DNA of 64,000 bases from Protopterus annectens (taxonomy: Eukaryota > Chordata > Ceratodontiformes > Protopteridae). Below, piece after piece: positions 12,101 through 23,512 of this stretch. The stretch's first letter is position 1. Each line of letters opens with the position of its first letter. Location of the stretch: the NCBI RefSeq assembly GCF_019279795.1, contig NC_056737.1:1193226015-1193290014 (forward strand). Direction: 5' to 3'. The notes under the pieces are model-generated. The model saw only the letters and a program-made list of their open reading frames with translations, did not search any database and was not told where the DNA came from. A program made the translations under genes and the position numbers.

Positions 12101-12522
12101 AAAAGAAAATTCCTCAAGGACAAATAATTCGAGCATCCAGGCTAATCCCAGGATGAGGTATTCAGTCAAGAAATTCAAATTATTATTAACATGTTCATCA
12201 ACAGGGGATATAAAAGAGAATTTCTAAAGCACACTGCAATGGCAGTTATATGTAAATGTAGGATCCAACTATTTTAAGACAAGGATTTGAAGAGGCTCTA
12301 CATCAGGCATAAAATATTAACATGAAAACTGCATCTTGTTTAGCTATGACAGTTGATTCTGATGTCATTAAATAGGGCTTGGTAGACAGCTATGAAGTCC
12401 AATTAGAAAAAAAATAAATAAATAAAGAAATTGCCAACTTTATAGGTCATAAATAGGTCATAAACCCAAGTTTGTTTGCAAAACATCCAACTTGAAATAT
12501 ATCTTACAAAATGATAGTACTT

Positions 12523-12542
12523 TAATTAAGGTACCTTATACT
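12523..12542 (+). repeat. Target-site duplication, left copy
   Basis: Twenty bases (taattaagg...tatact) identical to 12893-12912. They bracket the minus-strand SINE at 12543-12892 exactly. Confidence 0.95.
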
Positions 12543-12892
12543 TTGTCTTCTTCTTTCAGCTTTTTCCTGGTTAGGGGTTGCCACAGCGGATCACCTTGTC
12601 CGCTTATGATTGGCAGTGGAGTTTTACGGTGTCGAGTTGCCAGCCCGGCGCCCAACCTTCCACAGAAGGCACACACACACGCACACTCACACCTAGGGCC
12701 AATTTAGAGTGTCCAATCCACCTGCAGCATGTCTTTGGGATGTGGGAGGAAACCGGAGCACCCAGAGGAAACCCACGCAACCACAGGGCGGACGTGCAGA
12801 CTCCGCACAGAAGGCACCCCAGCCAAGGATTGAACTGGAGAACCTCTTGCTGTGAGGCGGCAATGCTAACCACTGCACCACTGTGGCCGCCC
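12543..12892 (-). mobile_element. tRNA-headed SINE (DANA-like), full length, minus strand
   Basis: Full-length SINE of about 350 bp. On the minus strand it begins near 12892 with 'ggcggccacagtggtgcagt' (A box), has the B-box 'gttcaatcct' near 12830, the conserved 'gtgggtttcctctgggtgct' body block (near 12780-12760), and ends with 'gttaggggttgcc' (complement) and (GAA)n near 12546-12556. Perfect 20-bp target duplications show target-primed integration and recent age. It interrupts the Penelope-like remnant. Confidence 0.9.
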
Positions 12893-12912
12893 TAATTAAG
12901 GTACCTTATACT
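12893..12912 (+). repeat. Target-site duplication, right copy
   Basis: Identical to 12523-12542; right boundary of the SINE insertion. Confidence 0.95.
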
Positions 12913-13390
12913 GCAAAACAGAAAACCATGGTACATATAAATGTGGCAACTGTAAAGTCTTTAGATTTATTTATGAAATTCATTTATTAATTTGGAGAAC
13001 ATGGGCAAACCATTTGTAACTAAGTACCATTTTAACTACAAGACCAAAGGAGCTCTTAATGTTAATTTTTGTTCCTCTTCATCATAATAATAATAATCAT
13101 GACTTGCTTTTTATGTAAGGATGACAACTAGAAATATGTCTGAGTGGATTAAAGAATATGTGTATGATATAAAAAATATGAATAATGCATTATTCAAGCA
13201 TACTATTAACTGTATACATTTCATAAACTTTTATTTTTTGTTCTTGATCAAGAAGGTCTGGATATTAGGGGAGGTGGTTTCAAGAATAGGCTGAAAATGA
13301 AGGAAACCAACTGGCAATTATGCCTTCAGACGGGCAAATGTTCTGGGCTACCTCATTCTATTGATATTGAATACTTTATAATAAGTAGCA

Positions 13391-14500
13391 GGTTTGTCAA
13401 ATTCAATTTTTAATTTGCCTGCATATTCACTTATTTATGTGTTTTAAAATTGTGAGATGATGTTTTATGTGCATGTTATTAACCTTTTAATTACTGCCTT
13501 TTTAAGAATGCAAGCTGTGGTCATATGATCTTACTGGTCATGTGATTGTTACTGGTTATTTGATTTGGCTATGGTATTAAATGGCTCTGGTGTACTTGTT
13601 ATGCATTCTGTTAACCTCCTTGTTTATATTCTTGACATAAGTGTTAAAGTAAAGTTTGTGTTATATCACTGAAGTCCGTGAATGATGTTTTTTGTTCCCT
13701 ATGGGCTATTTGAATAGACACACTGAGTCATATGTCCCTAATGAATAGTTCTAATCACCTCAGGCAGATCCCCATATGGTTCCCACTTAACCTACACTTG
13801 CCTGAGATTTGCTGCCTAGTATTATACTTATTTTATACTTAATAGAAATTGATGGGTCAAGTTTACATTTCTGTGATACTGAAAGCTGATTTTCGTTTTT
13901 TGATATAGTAATGGTACTTTGTATTCTGCACAAAAGTATGCCTTTTTTGTTATTTAGACTGGTTGTGTTAGTTTTTCTTTGTGGGTATGGGATGCTAAAA
14001 TGTATATTTTGTGGATTCATTTTTTGTTTTTGTCATTTTTCTGTTTTTATATTTTTTGAGTTGTGAATGTGCCCTTCTGTATGGGACAGCCAACCTTCTG
14101 ATGGATGTGCATGTATTACAATATCCTGTACCTTTCCCCTACATGGAGTTACACATATGTATCGACTGAACCTGTTGCTGTAACATAGTATGGCCTACCT
14201 TAGCATTCACATCTTGGTGCCAGCCCCTGTCAAGTGTGGTCACATTACTGTTTGACTGCAGCTGTTTTTCCCAGGAGATGAATATCCTGCCACAGACAAC
14301 CAGGACTAGTACTCCATTCTCCTGGGTAGTGAATGTTTCTAGACATTACCTTCTCAGGTAGTTATGGGTAGAAGATGTCAGTAAATGTGGGTGTACACTG
14401 TGCTATGGATGACCATATTTATGACTATCCATCTTCCATTATGCACCTGTTTGCATGGTGTAAATCATGCTTTGAACAGCCCTCTAACCTCACCAGAATT
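13391..14500. other. Non-coding, T-rich; possibly Penelope 3' region
   Basis: No gene or repeat recognised. The first few hundred bases directly follow the GIY-YIG-like end and could be its 3' untranslated part. The frame opposite to 13787-14020 is incidental. Confidence 0.35.
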
Positions 14501-15050
14501 TCTGAATTGTACCCATGGTCACAGGCACTCGTTAATATATGTACCAATTTGCTGAACTGTACCTGTGACCACAGGAACTCGTGTTCATATATGTACCTAT
14601 TTGCAGAACTGCTCCCATGACCGCAGGCACTCATGTTTATATATGTAACTATATGGTGAACTGTACCCATGACCACAGGCACTCACATTCATACACATAC
14701 TTATTTACTAAACTGTACACATAGCCACAGGCACTCTTGTTCATATATGTACATATTTCCAAACTGTACCCATGACAATAGGCACTAACATTCACATATG
14801 TACCTATTTTCTGAACTGTTCCCATGTCACAGGCACTTATGTTCATATATGTACCTATTTGCTGAACTGTACCCATGACCAAAGGCACTCATGTTCATAT
14901 ATGTACCTATTTGCTGAACTGTTCCCATGACCACAGGCACTCATGTTCATATATGTACCTATTTGCTGAACTGTACCCATGACCACAGGCACTCATGTTC
15001 ATATATGTATCCATTTCTGAAATGTACCTGTAACCACAGGCACTCACGTG

Positions 15051-15123
<73 letters not shown>

Positions 15124-15161
15124 CTATTTACTCAACCGTACCAGTGACCACAGGCACTCAT
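14501..15161 (+). repeat. 52-bp minisatellite, left segment
   Basis: Tandem unit of 52 bp with a core like tgtacctatttgctgaactg followed by tacccatgaccacaggcact and catgttcata. Spacing of 'gttcat' at 14841, 14893, 14945 and 14997 fixes the period. About 12 to 13 copies, more diverged at the left edge. The same array continues at 20284-20757, on the other side of a CR1 insertion. Confidence 0.92.
15051..15120. repeat. (TA)n microsatellite
   Basis: Seventy bases of almost pure TA that replaced the 'tatatatgta' portion of one 52-bp minisatellite unit, so the microsatellite grew inside the minisatellite. Confidence 0.95.
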
Positions 15162-16375
15162 ATTTTTTCATTGAATATTGTGGTCTGTGCCTCTCTGCAG
15201 TTATTTATTTTTCTATTTATGTGTTTCATAGAATACTGTGGTCTCTCTCTCTCTCTGCAGTTAGTTCCCCGCCCTCTCTCCCTGCTCTTATTTTGGTATT
15301 AATCTTGGTGGCTTTGGAATTGCCCACCCCTCCTGTAAATTTGTGTTTGAACACTCCTCCTGTGTCTATCTCATTTGCTCACTCAAAGTGAGATCATATT
15401 TTGACTTTAAACACTCCTACCAGTCCCATCTGTTCAGCTGTATTCCAGCTCTAGCCTTGTTTAGTGTCACTAGCTAATTCTACCCAACACAGAGAGAACA
15501 GTTGAGAAGGGCAAGCCACTTAGGTCCTTAACCTTGAATTATCTTCTTTTTCTCCTTTCACCCTTTCCACTTTACAAAAAAAAAAAATAAGAAATTCTAA
15601 GCTTGTTTCCTGCTTTTCCTGTAAGTAGTCTAGTCCAGATACAGATTTGCTGTATCCAGGACTGTTTGTAAGCTTCTGAGCCCCCCAAGCCTTTATGTGT
15701 TGGAGGGAAGCCTTCTAGCTTATCAGTGGGAGTGGTAAGCACTACGTAGCCTATCTACCACAAGAGTGGTTGCTGGCCCAGAAATTGTAGTTTATTGGCC
15801 ATTTGAGCAGTTTTTCCATCTCTATCTACTTTCTGGTTTAAAAGCCCACATTTGCGCTTGTTTCCCACCTTTCCTATAACTGGTCTAGTCCAGATACAGA
15901 TTTTCTGTATCCAGGACTCTTTGTAAGCTTTTGAACACCCCCCAAGCCTTTCTGCATCAGAGGGAAGCCTTCTAGCTTGTCAGTGGGAGTGGTAAGCACT
16001 AGGTAGCCTATCTACCAAGAGAGGAGTGGTTTCTGGCCCAGCAATTGCAGTTTATTGGCCATTTGGGCAGTCTTTCCATCTCTTTCAACTTTATAGTTTA
16101 AAAGCCCATGTTTGCACTTGTTTCATGCCTTTCCTGGAACTAGTCTAGTCCAGATACAGATTTGCTGTATCCAGGACTATTTGTAAGCTTCTGAGCAGTG
16201 CCAACGTCTGCACTTCAACATTTCCTTTAGATCTGCTAGTTCTCTCCTCTACTGCACTTTTACTAGCTTATTAGTCTAGCACTTTACCAGACTTCTTATA
16301 GCAATTATTGTAGCACACAAAGGTGCTATCAGCAGTAAACGTTCTACAAGGAAACAGCTCCAGTATGTATTATTA
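15162..16375 (+). other. Putative CR1 5' UTR with 255-260-bp tandem monomers
   Basis: Lies between the broken minisatellite and the CR1 ORF1. Blocks beginning near 'tctagtccagatacag' at 15629, 15884 and 16144 repeat with 255- and 260-bp spacing: about 2.3 copies sharing 'gtatccaggact', 'gggaagccttctagctt' and 'agtttattggccattt'. A smaller duplication ('gaat-a-tgtggtct...ctctgcagtta') occurs at 15173-15265. No frame is open. Because the minisatellite resumes immediately after the CR1 3' end, I infer this whole block arrived with the CR1 as its 5' UTR; tandem promoter monomers are known for rodent L1 but I know of no CR1 example. An alternative is an older unrelated insertion. Confidence 0.5.
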
Positions 16376-17352
16376 ATGCCCAAACCTCCAGACATGTCTA
16401 AAGGTCAGTTCCCTGTGCTTTCTCCTATTAAACTGGTGAACTTGGGCATCCTGAGGCAATGTAGCAACTGCCTCATGTACACAGACAACCCTCTCCTCTT
16501 ACCTCCCAACACTCAGACTTGCGAGAGATGCACTTATATATCCAAATTGGAAGCCATGCACTCTCCAGCCTAGACCAGAATAGATGGTCAAGAGGAGAAG
16601 GTCAACACTTGCACCACACCACATGGAACACATAGCCCTCCAGAACACACACCAGCACTGCCTTCACACAAAAACACAAACCACACAACCACCTTCGTGG
16701 AAGTTCTCAAAAAAATCTATCCAAACAGCAGAGACCTCCAAGAAGGAAGCACACTTGACTATCACAACCCAACACTAATCACAAGACACATAACTATCTT
16801 AAACAGTGTGCTACTCAACCAAAGCCCCTAAAGCAAAACAGCATGCCCAACATGCTAGTCATAGGTGACTCGATAGTGAGGCACACTGATGTCCCACTCA
16901 CTAGGTTGAATAAGGAGAAAGTAACAGTCAGCTGCCTGACAGGTGTCAGGATCCACCACATAACACATGCACTAAGGTCCGTCAGCAACAGGTACAAATA
17001 TGACTCTGTCATTGTACATGTGGGTGTGAATGACCTGAGATGTACCTCCCTGGATTACATGAAAAGAGACATGGAGGAGCTCTCAGATTATGTAGCACAG
17101 GTGGATATGACCCTTGCCCTGAGCCGCATCCTACCATCACCAAGAATGATACAACAGTACAAGCAGAAAATGACTGATTTTGACAAATGTTTAAGTTTCT
17201 GGTGTCATTCTAAGGGGATCCATTATCTGTCTGCCTGGGATGACATGATTGACAGACCTTGATGCTTTGTCAGAGATGGCCTGCATCTGTCATCCCTGGA
17301 CTTCCAGATACTGGCCAAGGATCTTGCCACCCCTATAGTGCATTTTTTAGGT
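16376..17352 (+). pseudogene. CR1 ORF1: zinc finger plus esterase (SGNH) domain
   Basis: Starts at ATG 16376 (MPKPPDMSKGQFPVLSP). The finger is intact: CSNC-X16-CERC at about 16463-16530. A TAG at 16571-16573 ends the first frame. The esterase domain resumes at 16843: 'MLVIGDSIVRHTDVP' (nucleophile Ser in GDS), 'VHVGVNDL' with intact GxND at about 17017-17036, and 'RDGLHLS' with the catalytic Asp and His at about 17270-17292, separated from the rest by a TGA at 17260-17262. All three catalytic blocks are therefore still readable although the frame is broken. The domain order matches ORF1 of CR1-like LINEs with esterase and PHD-type modules. Confidence 0.87.
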
Positions 17353-17400
17353 GGTGTTCAAAAGACCAAACTACCACCATTACAGCTACAAACAAATGGA

Positions 17401-20283
17401 TTCTGAGGGTCATGCTGCTCAACGCTAGAAGTCTAAATTTCAAAATGCACTCACTCAAAGCACTTCTTAAAATGGAGAACATCGACATTTGTGCTGTAAC
17501 AGAGACCTGGTTCAAGGCAGCAGAAAGCACCCCTGCACTACCAGGCTATAACTTATTCCACACCTTTCGGCCCCAGAACTTGGACCAAAACTCCAAAGGC
17601 GGTGGTGTTTCCATATTCATAGAGGATGTGCACACCTCCAGACTGGTAGCCCCAACAAAACACATCAGAGATACTTCATGTGCAACTAACAGTGGGTAAG
17701 ACAGCAATTCTGGTCATAGCCTGCTACAGGTCCCCAACCATGTCCCAAGACTCACACTCCATGTTCTTAAGCACCCTGGAGAATATTAGGGTCCAACCTA
17801 ACACTCTCACTACCCCTCCATTAACTGGGAAAACTACTCATGTACCAATACACTTGCCAACATTTCCTGGAATTCATTAATTCCAATGCCCTGGACAAGC
17901 TCATTCTTACCCCAACTAGAGGTAGCAACATCCTTGACCTGGTCATTACTAACATGGGCGACTGTTGCTCTACACCAATAGTCAACTCCTCCCTGGTTAG
18001 ATCCGACCACAAACTAATCACCTTGGAAATCCACATCCTTCTCACCCCACCCCACCCGCAAAGGTAACCACCATGAAAAACTTCAACAAAGCTAACTTTG
18101 GGCTCCTAAAAACAGAGGTGGCTAACTTCACAGCACCGATGCAAATGGAGAATAGTCGCATGACTGCTGAATCATGCACCAATGTACTGTATGAATATGT
18201 ACACAAATTCATGGATCTCACCATACGCAATAGAACCAAGATGTTCTCCAAAAAAAGGAAGCCAATCTGGTGGTCCTCTGCCATGAACAAACTCTACAAC
18301 AGAAAGAGGAAAGTGATGCACAATAAGGTGAAATCCCAAGACTGGAAAAACTCCCTTATCAGCCACAACAAAAAGGTGAGATCCCTCATCAAATCCTCAA
18401 AAGCTAGGTATGAAAACAGAATTGCAGCAGATAGTAAAGACAACCACAATGTCTTCTATAGTTTACATGTAAATAATTTCCACAGCAATACCCAGATTTG
18501 CATTGAGCTACTGCACAATGGTACCTCCTATACCAAGCCAACAGATATTGCCAATGTACTGGCCAACAGATTCAGTGGCAACTTTACCCCTCTCTCCCCT
18601 CCCAAAGGACTTATCACATTAACAGTAGATTGCCAGGCACCCATTATTACTGCTGCACAGGTTAAAAGAGCACTGTCTAAGGCCAAGAATACAGCTTCTA
18701 TGGGACCTGAAAATATACCTGGCTGTGTTCTACATGAACTACAGAGTGAACAGGCACCTCACCTGTGTGCCCTGTTCAATCACAGCCTCACCTCAGGCTT
18801 TGTCCCTACTGAATAGCACACTGCTACAGTCATCTCTGTCCACAAAGGAGGAGAGACTACAGACCCTGGGAATTATCACCCCATTAGCCTAACGAGTCTG
18901 ATATGCAAAGCTATGGAACACATCATCATTGACCTAATAAACAAGGGTATAGGGAATCTCCAAACTCTGGATCCCGCACAATTTGGTTTTGTGAAGGGTA
19001 GATCATGCCTGCTCAAATTGGTCAACTTCTTTGAATCAGTCACCAGAGCTGTGGATGAAGGTAAGGTGGTTCACACAGCATACCTTGATCTGGCCAAGGC
19101 CTTTGATACCATTCCCACCTCAGGAATAATAGAAAAACTCAGTAAACTAGGCATCAACTCCTATATCAATAGGTGGGTTGCAAACTGGCTCACAGATAGA
19201 ACCAACAGTGTGAAACTAGCTGACTCCAAGTAAGACTGCTGACCAGTCATGAGTGGAGCCCACAGGGTTTAGTCCTGGGTCCTCTCCTGTTTGGTATCTA
19301 CTTCTCTGAAGTCCAGGCCAACAAAAAGGGACTCTGGCTGACAAAGTTCACAGACGATTGCATGTTGGGAGCTATTATTAACTACCCAAGTAATGTTGAC
19401 ATCCTACAGAAAGGCCTCACTGAGACCAATGACTGGTGTCAGAGCCATGACCTTAAGCTCAATGCCAAAAAATGTGTCGTCATCCTCTTTGGGAAAAACC
19501 CGGTTCCCATGAATTACCACATTGATGGTAGTCGACTGAACACAGAAGGCGTTATAAGAGATCTGGGAACACAGGTTGACAGTAACCTCTCTTTCAACCA
19601 CCACATTGCCACTGTGGTCAGAAAGTACTTCTATGTGGCAAATCTCATTACTAAAGGTTTTGCATCCAGGAAGAAAGAGCTCATTGTCTCCCTCTACTCT
19701 TCCCTCAGTAGCCCAATCATTGAGTACGATGCCTCATTTTACATGTACCTCACTAGATTCCTGCAACAACTGGAGAGGTCGCAAAAGTCCCTCACAAAGA
19801 GGATTCTATGCCTTAAACACTTGTCCTATATGGATAGACTCAAAAAATTTCAACTATTCTCTGTCTCATATCGCCTATTTAGAGGTGATCTCTACTTGAC
19901 TTACAAAGCCATGTCTGACCCAGCTCTGTTAGAAATGCTCCATCAAAAGAAATCCCAATCCTTCCACACCACACGCTCCAGAGACCTCAACCTCAACACC
20001 ACAATCAACAGAACATACTGGAGGGACAGGTTCATAACCCAGAGACTGCCCATGCTATGGAATAGACTTCCTGTACATGTAAAACAAAGCACTTCACTGG
20101 CCCTCCTCAAGGAAAATCTTGAAGAGTGGATGAGAAATAGAAAATTCACCCTGGGGACACTGCAGTGGCTCTACTTGACAGAGGCACTGGGAACTAAGGT
20201 CGGGTGGCACAATGCCAGGGTAATCCTACTGGGCAGGCTTGTAAAGGCTCCAGGGCCATTAGCCTAGTACACACCTATGAACC
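17401..20283 (+). pseudogene. CR1 ORF2: endonuclease and reverse transcriptase, with 3' end
   Basis: Endonuclease: 'RVMLLNARSLNFKMHSLKAL' (17407-17460), 'AVTETWFKAAES' (17497-17530), 'GGGVSIFIEDVHTSRLV' (17600-17648). The 'LILGDFN' block is deleted near 17800-17815, and 'RSDHKLITLE' is kept at 18000-18028. Linker and RT: 18073-18816 continuous, 'ALSKAKNTASMGPENIPGC', stop at 18814-18816, 'NYHPISLTSLICKAMEHIII', 'FGFVKGRSCLLKL', motif A 'TAYLDLAKAFDTIP' (19078-19119), stop after 'LADSK' (19231), catalytic box FTDD near 19347, then a long open frame 19362-20267 carrying the thumb and C-terminal part. The 3' end is 'gcctagtacacacctatgaa' (20264-20283), the CR1 tail. Confidence 0.88.
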
Positions 20284-20757
20284 TATATGTACCTATTTGC
20301 TGAACTGTATCCATGACCACAGGCACTCCCTTTCATATATGTAACTATTTGCTGAACTGTTCCCATGACCACAGGCACTCATGATCATGTATGTACCTTT
20401 TTGCTGAACTATTCCCGTGACCACAGGCACTCACATTCATATATGCACCTATTTGCTGAACTGTACCCATGACCACAGGCACTCATGTTCATATAGGTAG
20501 CTATTTGCTGAAATGTACCCAAGACAGCAGGCACTCGTGTTCATATATGTATCTATTTGCAGAACTCTACCCAAGACTACAGGCACTCACGTTCATATAT
20601 GTACCTACTTACAGAACTGAACCCATGACCGCAGGGACTCACATTCATATTTGTACCTATTTGCATAACTGTTCCCATGACCACAGGCACTCATGTTCAT
20701 ATATGTAACTATTTGATGAACTGTACCCATGACCACATGCACTCACGTTCATATATT
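20284..20757 (+). repeat. 52-bp minisatellite, right segment
   Basis: About nine copies of the same 52-bp unit found at 14501-15161, in the same orientation and phase. It begins directly at the CR1 tail and is cut on the right by the next, 5'-truncated CR1 ('ttgggcattctgaggcaatg'). Confidence 0.9.
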
Positions 20758-21360
20758 TGGGCATTCTGAGGCAATGTAGAAATTGCCTCATGTTTACTGA
20801 CAAACAGTGAATTCTCAAACAACTGATATGGTATGTGAGAGATGTATTTACTCAATGTCACTGGAGGCAAAGCTCTCACATAAAACCACTCCTAATGTCA
20901 GTAAGGTTATCAGTAGTACACACACTGCACCCATCACACAAAATTCAAAGCAGATGCATAGAACCACATAAGCTGAGGCACCTAAATGTAACCTTCCTAT
21001 ACCCCAAAGACCTCCTAGATGATGTACACATAACAAACACCCTCCGCAGCCCTGAATGCACTCATTCAAAACAACACCCACATCAACACATACAGTCACA
21101 TCTCATGGAGTCTCTACTGCTAAGCCCATTAGGCAAGCCACCACACAATCCAACACTGACTCCATTGTGAGACCCACTGATGTCCCTTTCACCAAGATGA
21201 GTAAGGAAAAAGTCACACTCAGTTGCTTATCAGGGGCCAGGATTCACCATATTAGTCATGCACTCAGATCATTGGGCCACAAGTGTGGTCTGTACCTCTC
21301 CTCTCTAGGCTTCTGCATATTAGCTAAACCGTTGTTCTCCCCTATAGTGCCTTTTTTTAG
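20758..21360 (+). pseudogene. CR1 ORF1 remnant (zinc finger and partial esterase)
   Basis: 5'-truncated CR1 copy spanning 20758-26508. The finger region begins in the middle: 'LGILRQCRNCLMFTDK'. The spacer is frameshifted (20835-21055). Esterase pieces are 'TDSIVRPTDVPFTKMSKEKV' near 21149-21208 and 'GARIHHISHALRSLGHK' near 21233-21283. The central part including GxND is deleted, because the sequence jumps to 'LYLSSLGFCILAKPL' (DGLHLSPLGFQILAKAL equivalent) near 21292. Clearly non-functional. Confidence 0.8.
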
Positions 21361-21540
21361 GCAAGGCCAAACTGAAAGTACTTCTGACATAGCAAATCAA
21401 AAACAAGAAAATCTGAAGGTGTTACTGCTCAGTTATAGGAGTCCAAACAAAAAAATCCACCCCTAGAAGCTCTCTTTACCCAAGAGAATTCTGTTTGTGT
21501 GGTCATTGAGAATTGGTTTAAAGCCATGGAGAGCACACTG

Positions 21541-23512
21541 ACAGTGCAAGGTCATAATGCCTTCCACACATTTAGACCAGCTACTACACAGACAGGGACT
21601 AAAGCAGGCGGACAGTGCAAGATCATAATGCCTTCCACACATTTATACCAGCTACTACACAGACAAGGACTACAGGTGGCGGACAGTGCAAGGTTATAAT
21701 GCCTTCCACACATTTAGACCAGCTACTACACAGGCAGGGACTAAAGGTGCGGACAGTGCAGGGTCATAATGCCTTCCACACATTTAGACCAGCTACTACA
21801 CAGACAGCGACTAAAGGTGGCAGACAGTGCAAGGTCATAATGCCTTTCACACATTTAGACCAACTACGACACAGATAAAGACTAAAGGTGGCAGACAGTG
21901 CATGGTCATAATGCCTTCCACACATTTAGACCAGCTACTACACAGACAGCAACTAAAGGTGGCAGACATTGCAAGGTCATAATGCCTTCCCCACATTTAG
22001 ACCAGCTACTACACAGACACAGACTACAGGTGGCGGAAAGTGCAAGGTCATAATGCCTTCCACACATTTAGACTAGCTACTACAGAGACAGGGACTAAAG
22101 GTGCAGACAGTGTAAGGTCATAATGTCTTCTACTAGCTACTACACAGACAGGGACTACAGGTGGTGGACAGTGTAAGGTTATAATGCCTTCCACACATTT
22201 AGACCAGCTACTACACAGACGGACTAAAGGTGCGGACAGTGCAGGGTCATAATGCCTTACACATATTTAGACCAGCTACTATACAGACAGCGACTAAAGG
22301 TGGCAGACATTGCAAGGTCATAATGCCTTCCATACGTTTAGACCAGCTACTACACAGACAGGGACTAAAGGTCGTGGACAGTGCAGGGTCATAATGCCTT
22401 CCAAACATTTAGATCAGCTACTACACAGACAGCGACTAAAGGTGGCAGACAGTGCAAGGTCATAATGCCTTTCACACATTTAGACCAGCTACTACACAGA
22501 TAAAGACTAAAGGTGGCAGACAGTGCATGGTCATAATGCCATCCACACATTTAGATCAGCTACTACACAAACATGGAATAAAGGTGGCAGACAGTGTAAG
22601 GTCATAATGCCTTCCACACATTTAGACCAGCTACTACACAGACAGGGACTACAGGTGGCAGACAGTGCAAGGTCATAATGCGTTCCACACATTTATACCA
22701 CCTACTACACAGACAGGAACTAAAGGTGGCGGATAGTGCAAGGTCATAATGCCTTCCACACATTTAAACCAGCTACTACACAGACAGCGACTACAGGTGG
22801 TGGACAGTGCAAGGTCATAATGCCTTCCACACATTTAGACAAGCTACTACACAGACACAGACTAAAGGTGGTGGACAGTGCAAGGTCATAATACCTTCCA
22901 CACATTTAGATCAGCTATTACACAGACAGGGACTAAAGATGGCAGACAGTGTAAGGTCATAATGCCTTCCACACATTTAGACCAGCTAGTACATAGACAG
23001 GGACTACAGGTGGCGGACAGTGCAAGGTCATAATGCCTTCCACACATTTAGACCAGCTACTACACAGACAGGGACTAAAGGTGGTGGACAGTGCAAGGTC
23101 ATAATGCCTTCCACACATTTAGACCAGCTACTACACAAACAGCGACTACAAGTGGTGGACAGTGCAAGGTCATAATGCCTTACACACATTTAGACCAGCT
23201 ACTACACAGACAGGGACTGCAGGTGGTGGACAGTGCAAGGTCATAATGCCTTCCACACATTTAGACCAGCTACTACACAGACACGGACTAAAGGTGGCAG
23301 ACAGTGCAAGGTCATAATGCCTTCCACACATTTAGACCAGCTACTACACAGACAGGGACTACAGGTGGCAGACAGTGTAAGGTCATAATGCCTTCCATAC
23401 ATTTAGACCAACTACTGCACAGACAGGGACTACAGGTGGCGGGCAGTGTAAGGTCATAAAACCTTCCACACATTTAGACCAGCTACTACACAGACAGGGA
23501 CTACAGGTGGGG
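21541..23512 (+). repeat. 71-bp minisatellite derived from CR1 endonuclease codons
   Basis: About 28 copies of a 71-bp unit (starts at 21541, 21612, 21683, 21753...; 70-72 bp variants and a few shortened units such as the one near 22125). One unit translates as '(T)VQGHNAFHTFRPATTQT' plus 'KGG', colinear with 'LPGYNLFHTFRPQNLDQ...KGG' of the CR1 at 17545-17605. The array therefore arose by amplification of a segment of the LINE's own endonuclease gene. 71 is not a multiple of 3, so the frame is lost from the second unit on. Confidence 0.93.

Larger units (their letters stand above)
12101..13390 (+). pseudogene. Penelope-like element C-terminus with GIY-YIG remnant, SINE-interrupted
   Basis: Decayed coding sequence. 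'IPQGQIIRASRL' near 12108-12143 resembles the 'P.GQF.RIRR' block after the RT of Penelope-like elements. After the SINE, 'HGTYKCGNCKVF' near 12925-12962 resembles the 'CG.C..C' linker, 'TTRNMSEWIKEYVYDIKNMN' near 13119-13180 resembles the '(GKT)TR....R..EH..DI.N' helix of the GIY-YIG nuclease, and 'LDIRGGGFKNRLKMKETNW' near 13257-13315 matches its 'GG....RL...E..W' end. Frameshifts and stops are frequent, and the GIY-YIG core itself is unrecognisable. The combination and order of motifs supports a Neptune/Penelope type; the assignment is inference without a search. Confidence 0.5.

Noticed and set aside
14375..15391. Cys/His-rich frames such as those at 14927-15391
   Set aside because: Translations of the 52-bp minisatellite and the TA tract, not a gene.
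21056..21878. Separate protein-coding genes suggested by frames near the 71-bp array
   Set aside because: They are CR1 ORF fragments and repeat translations.
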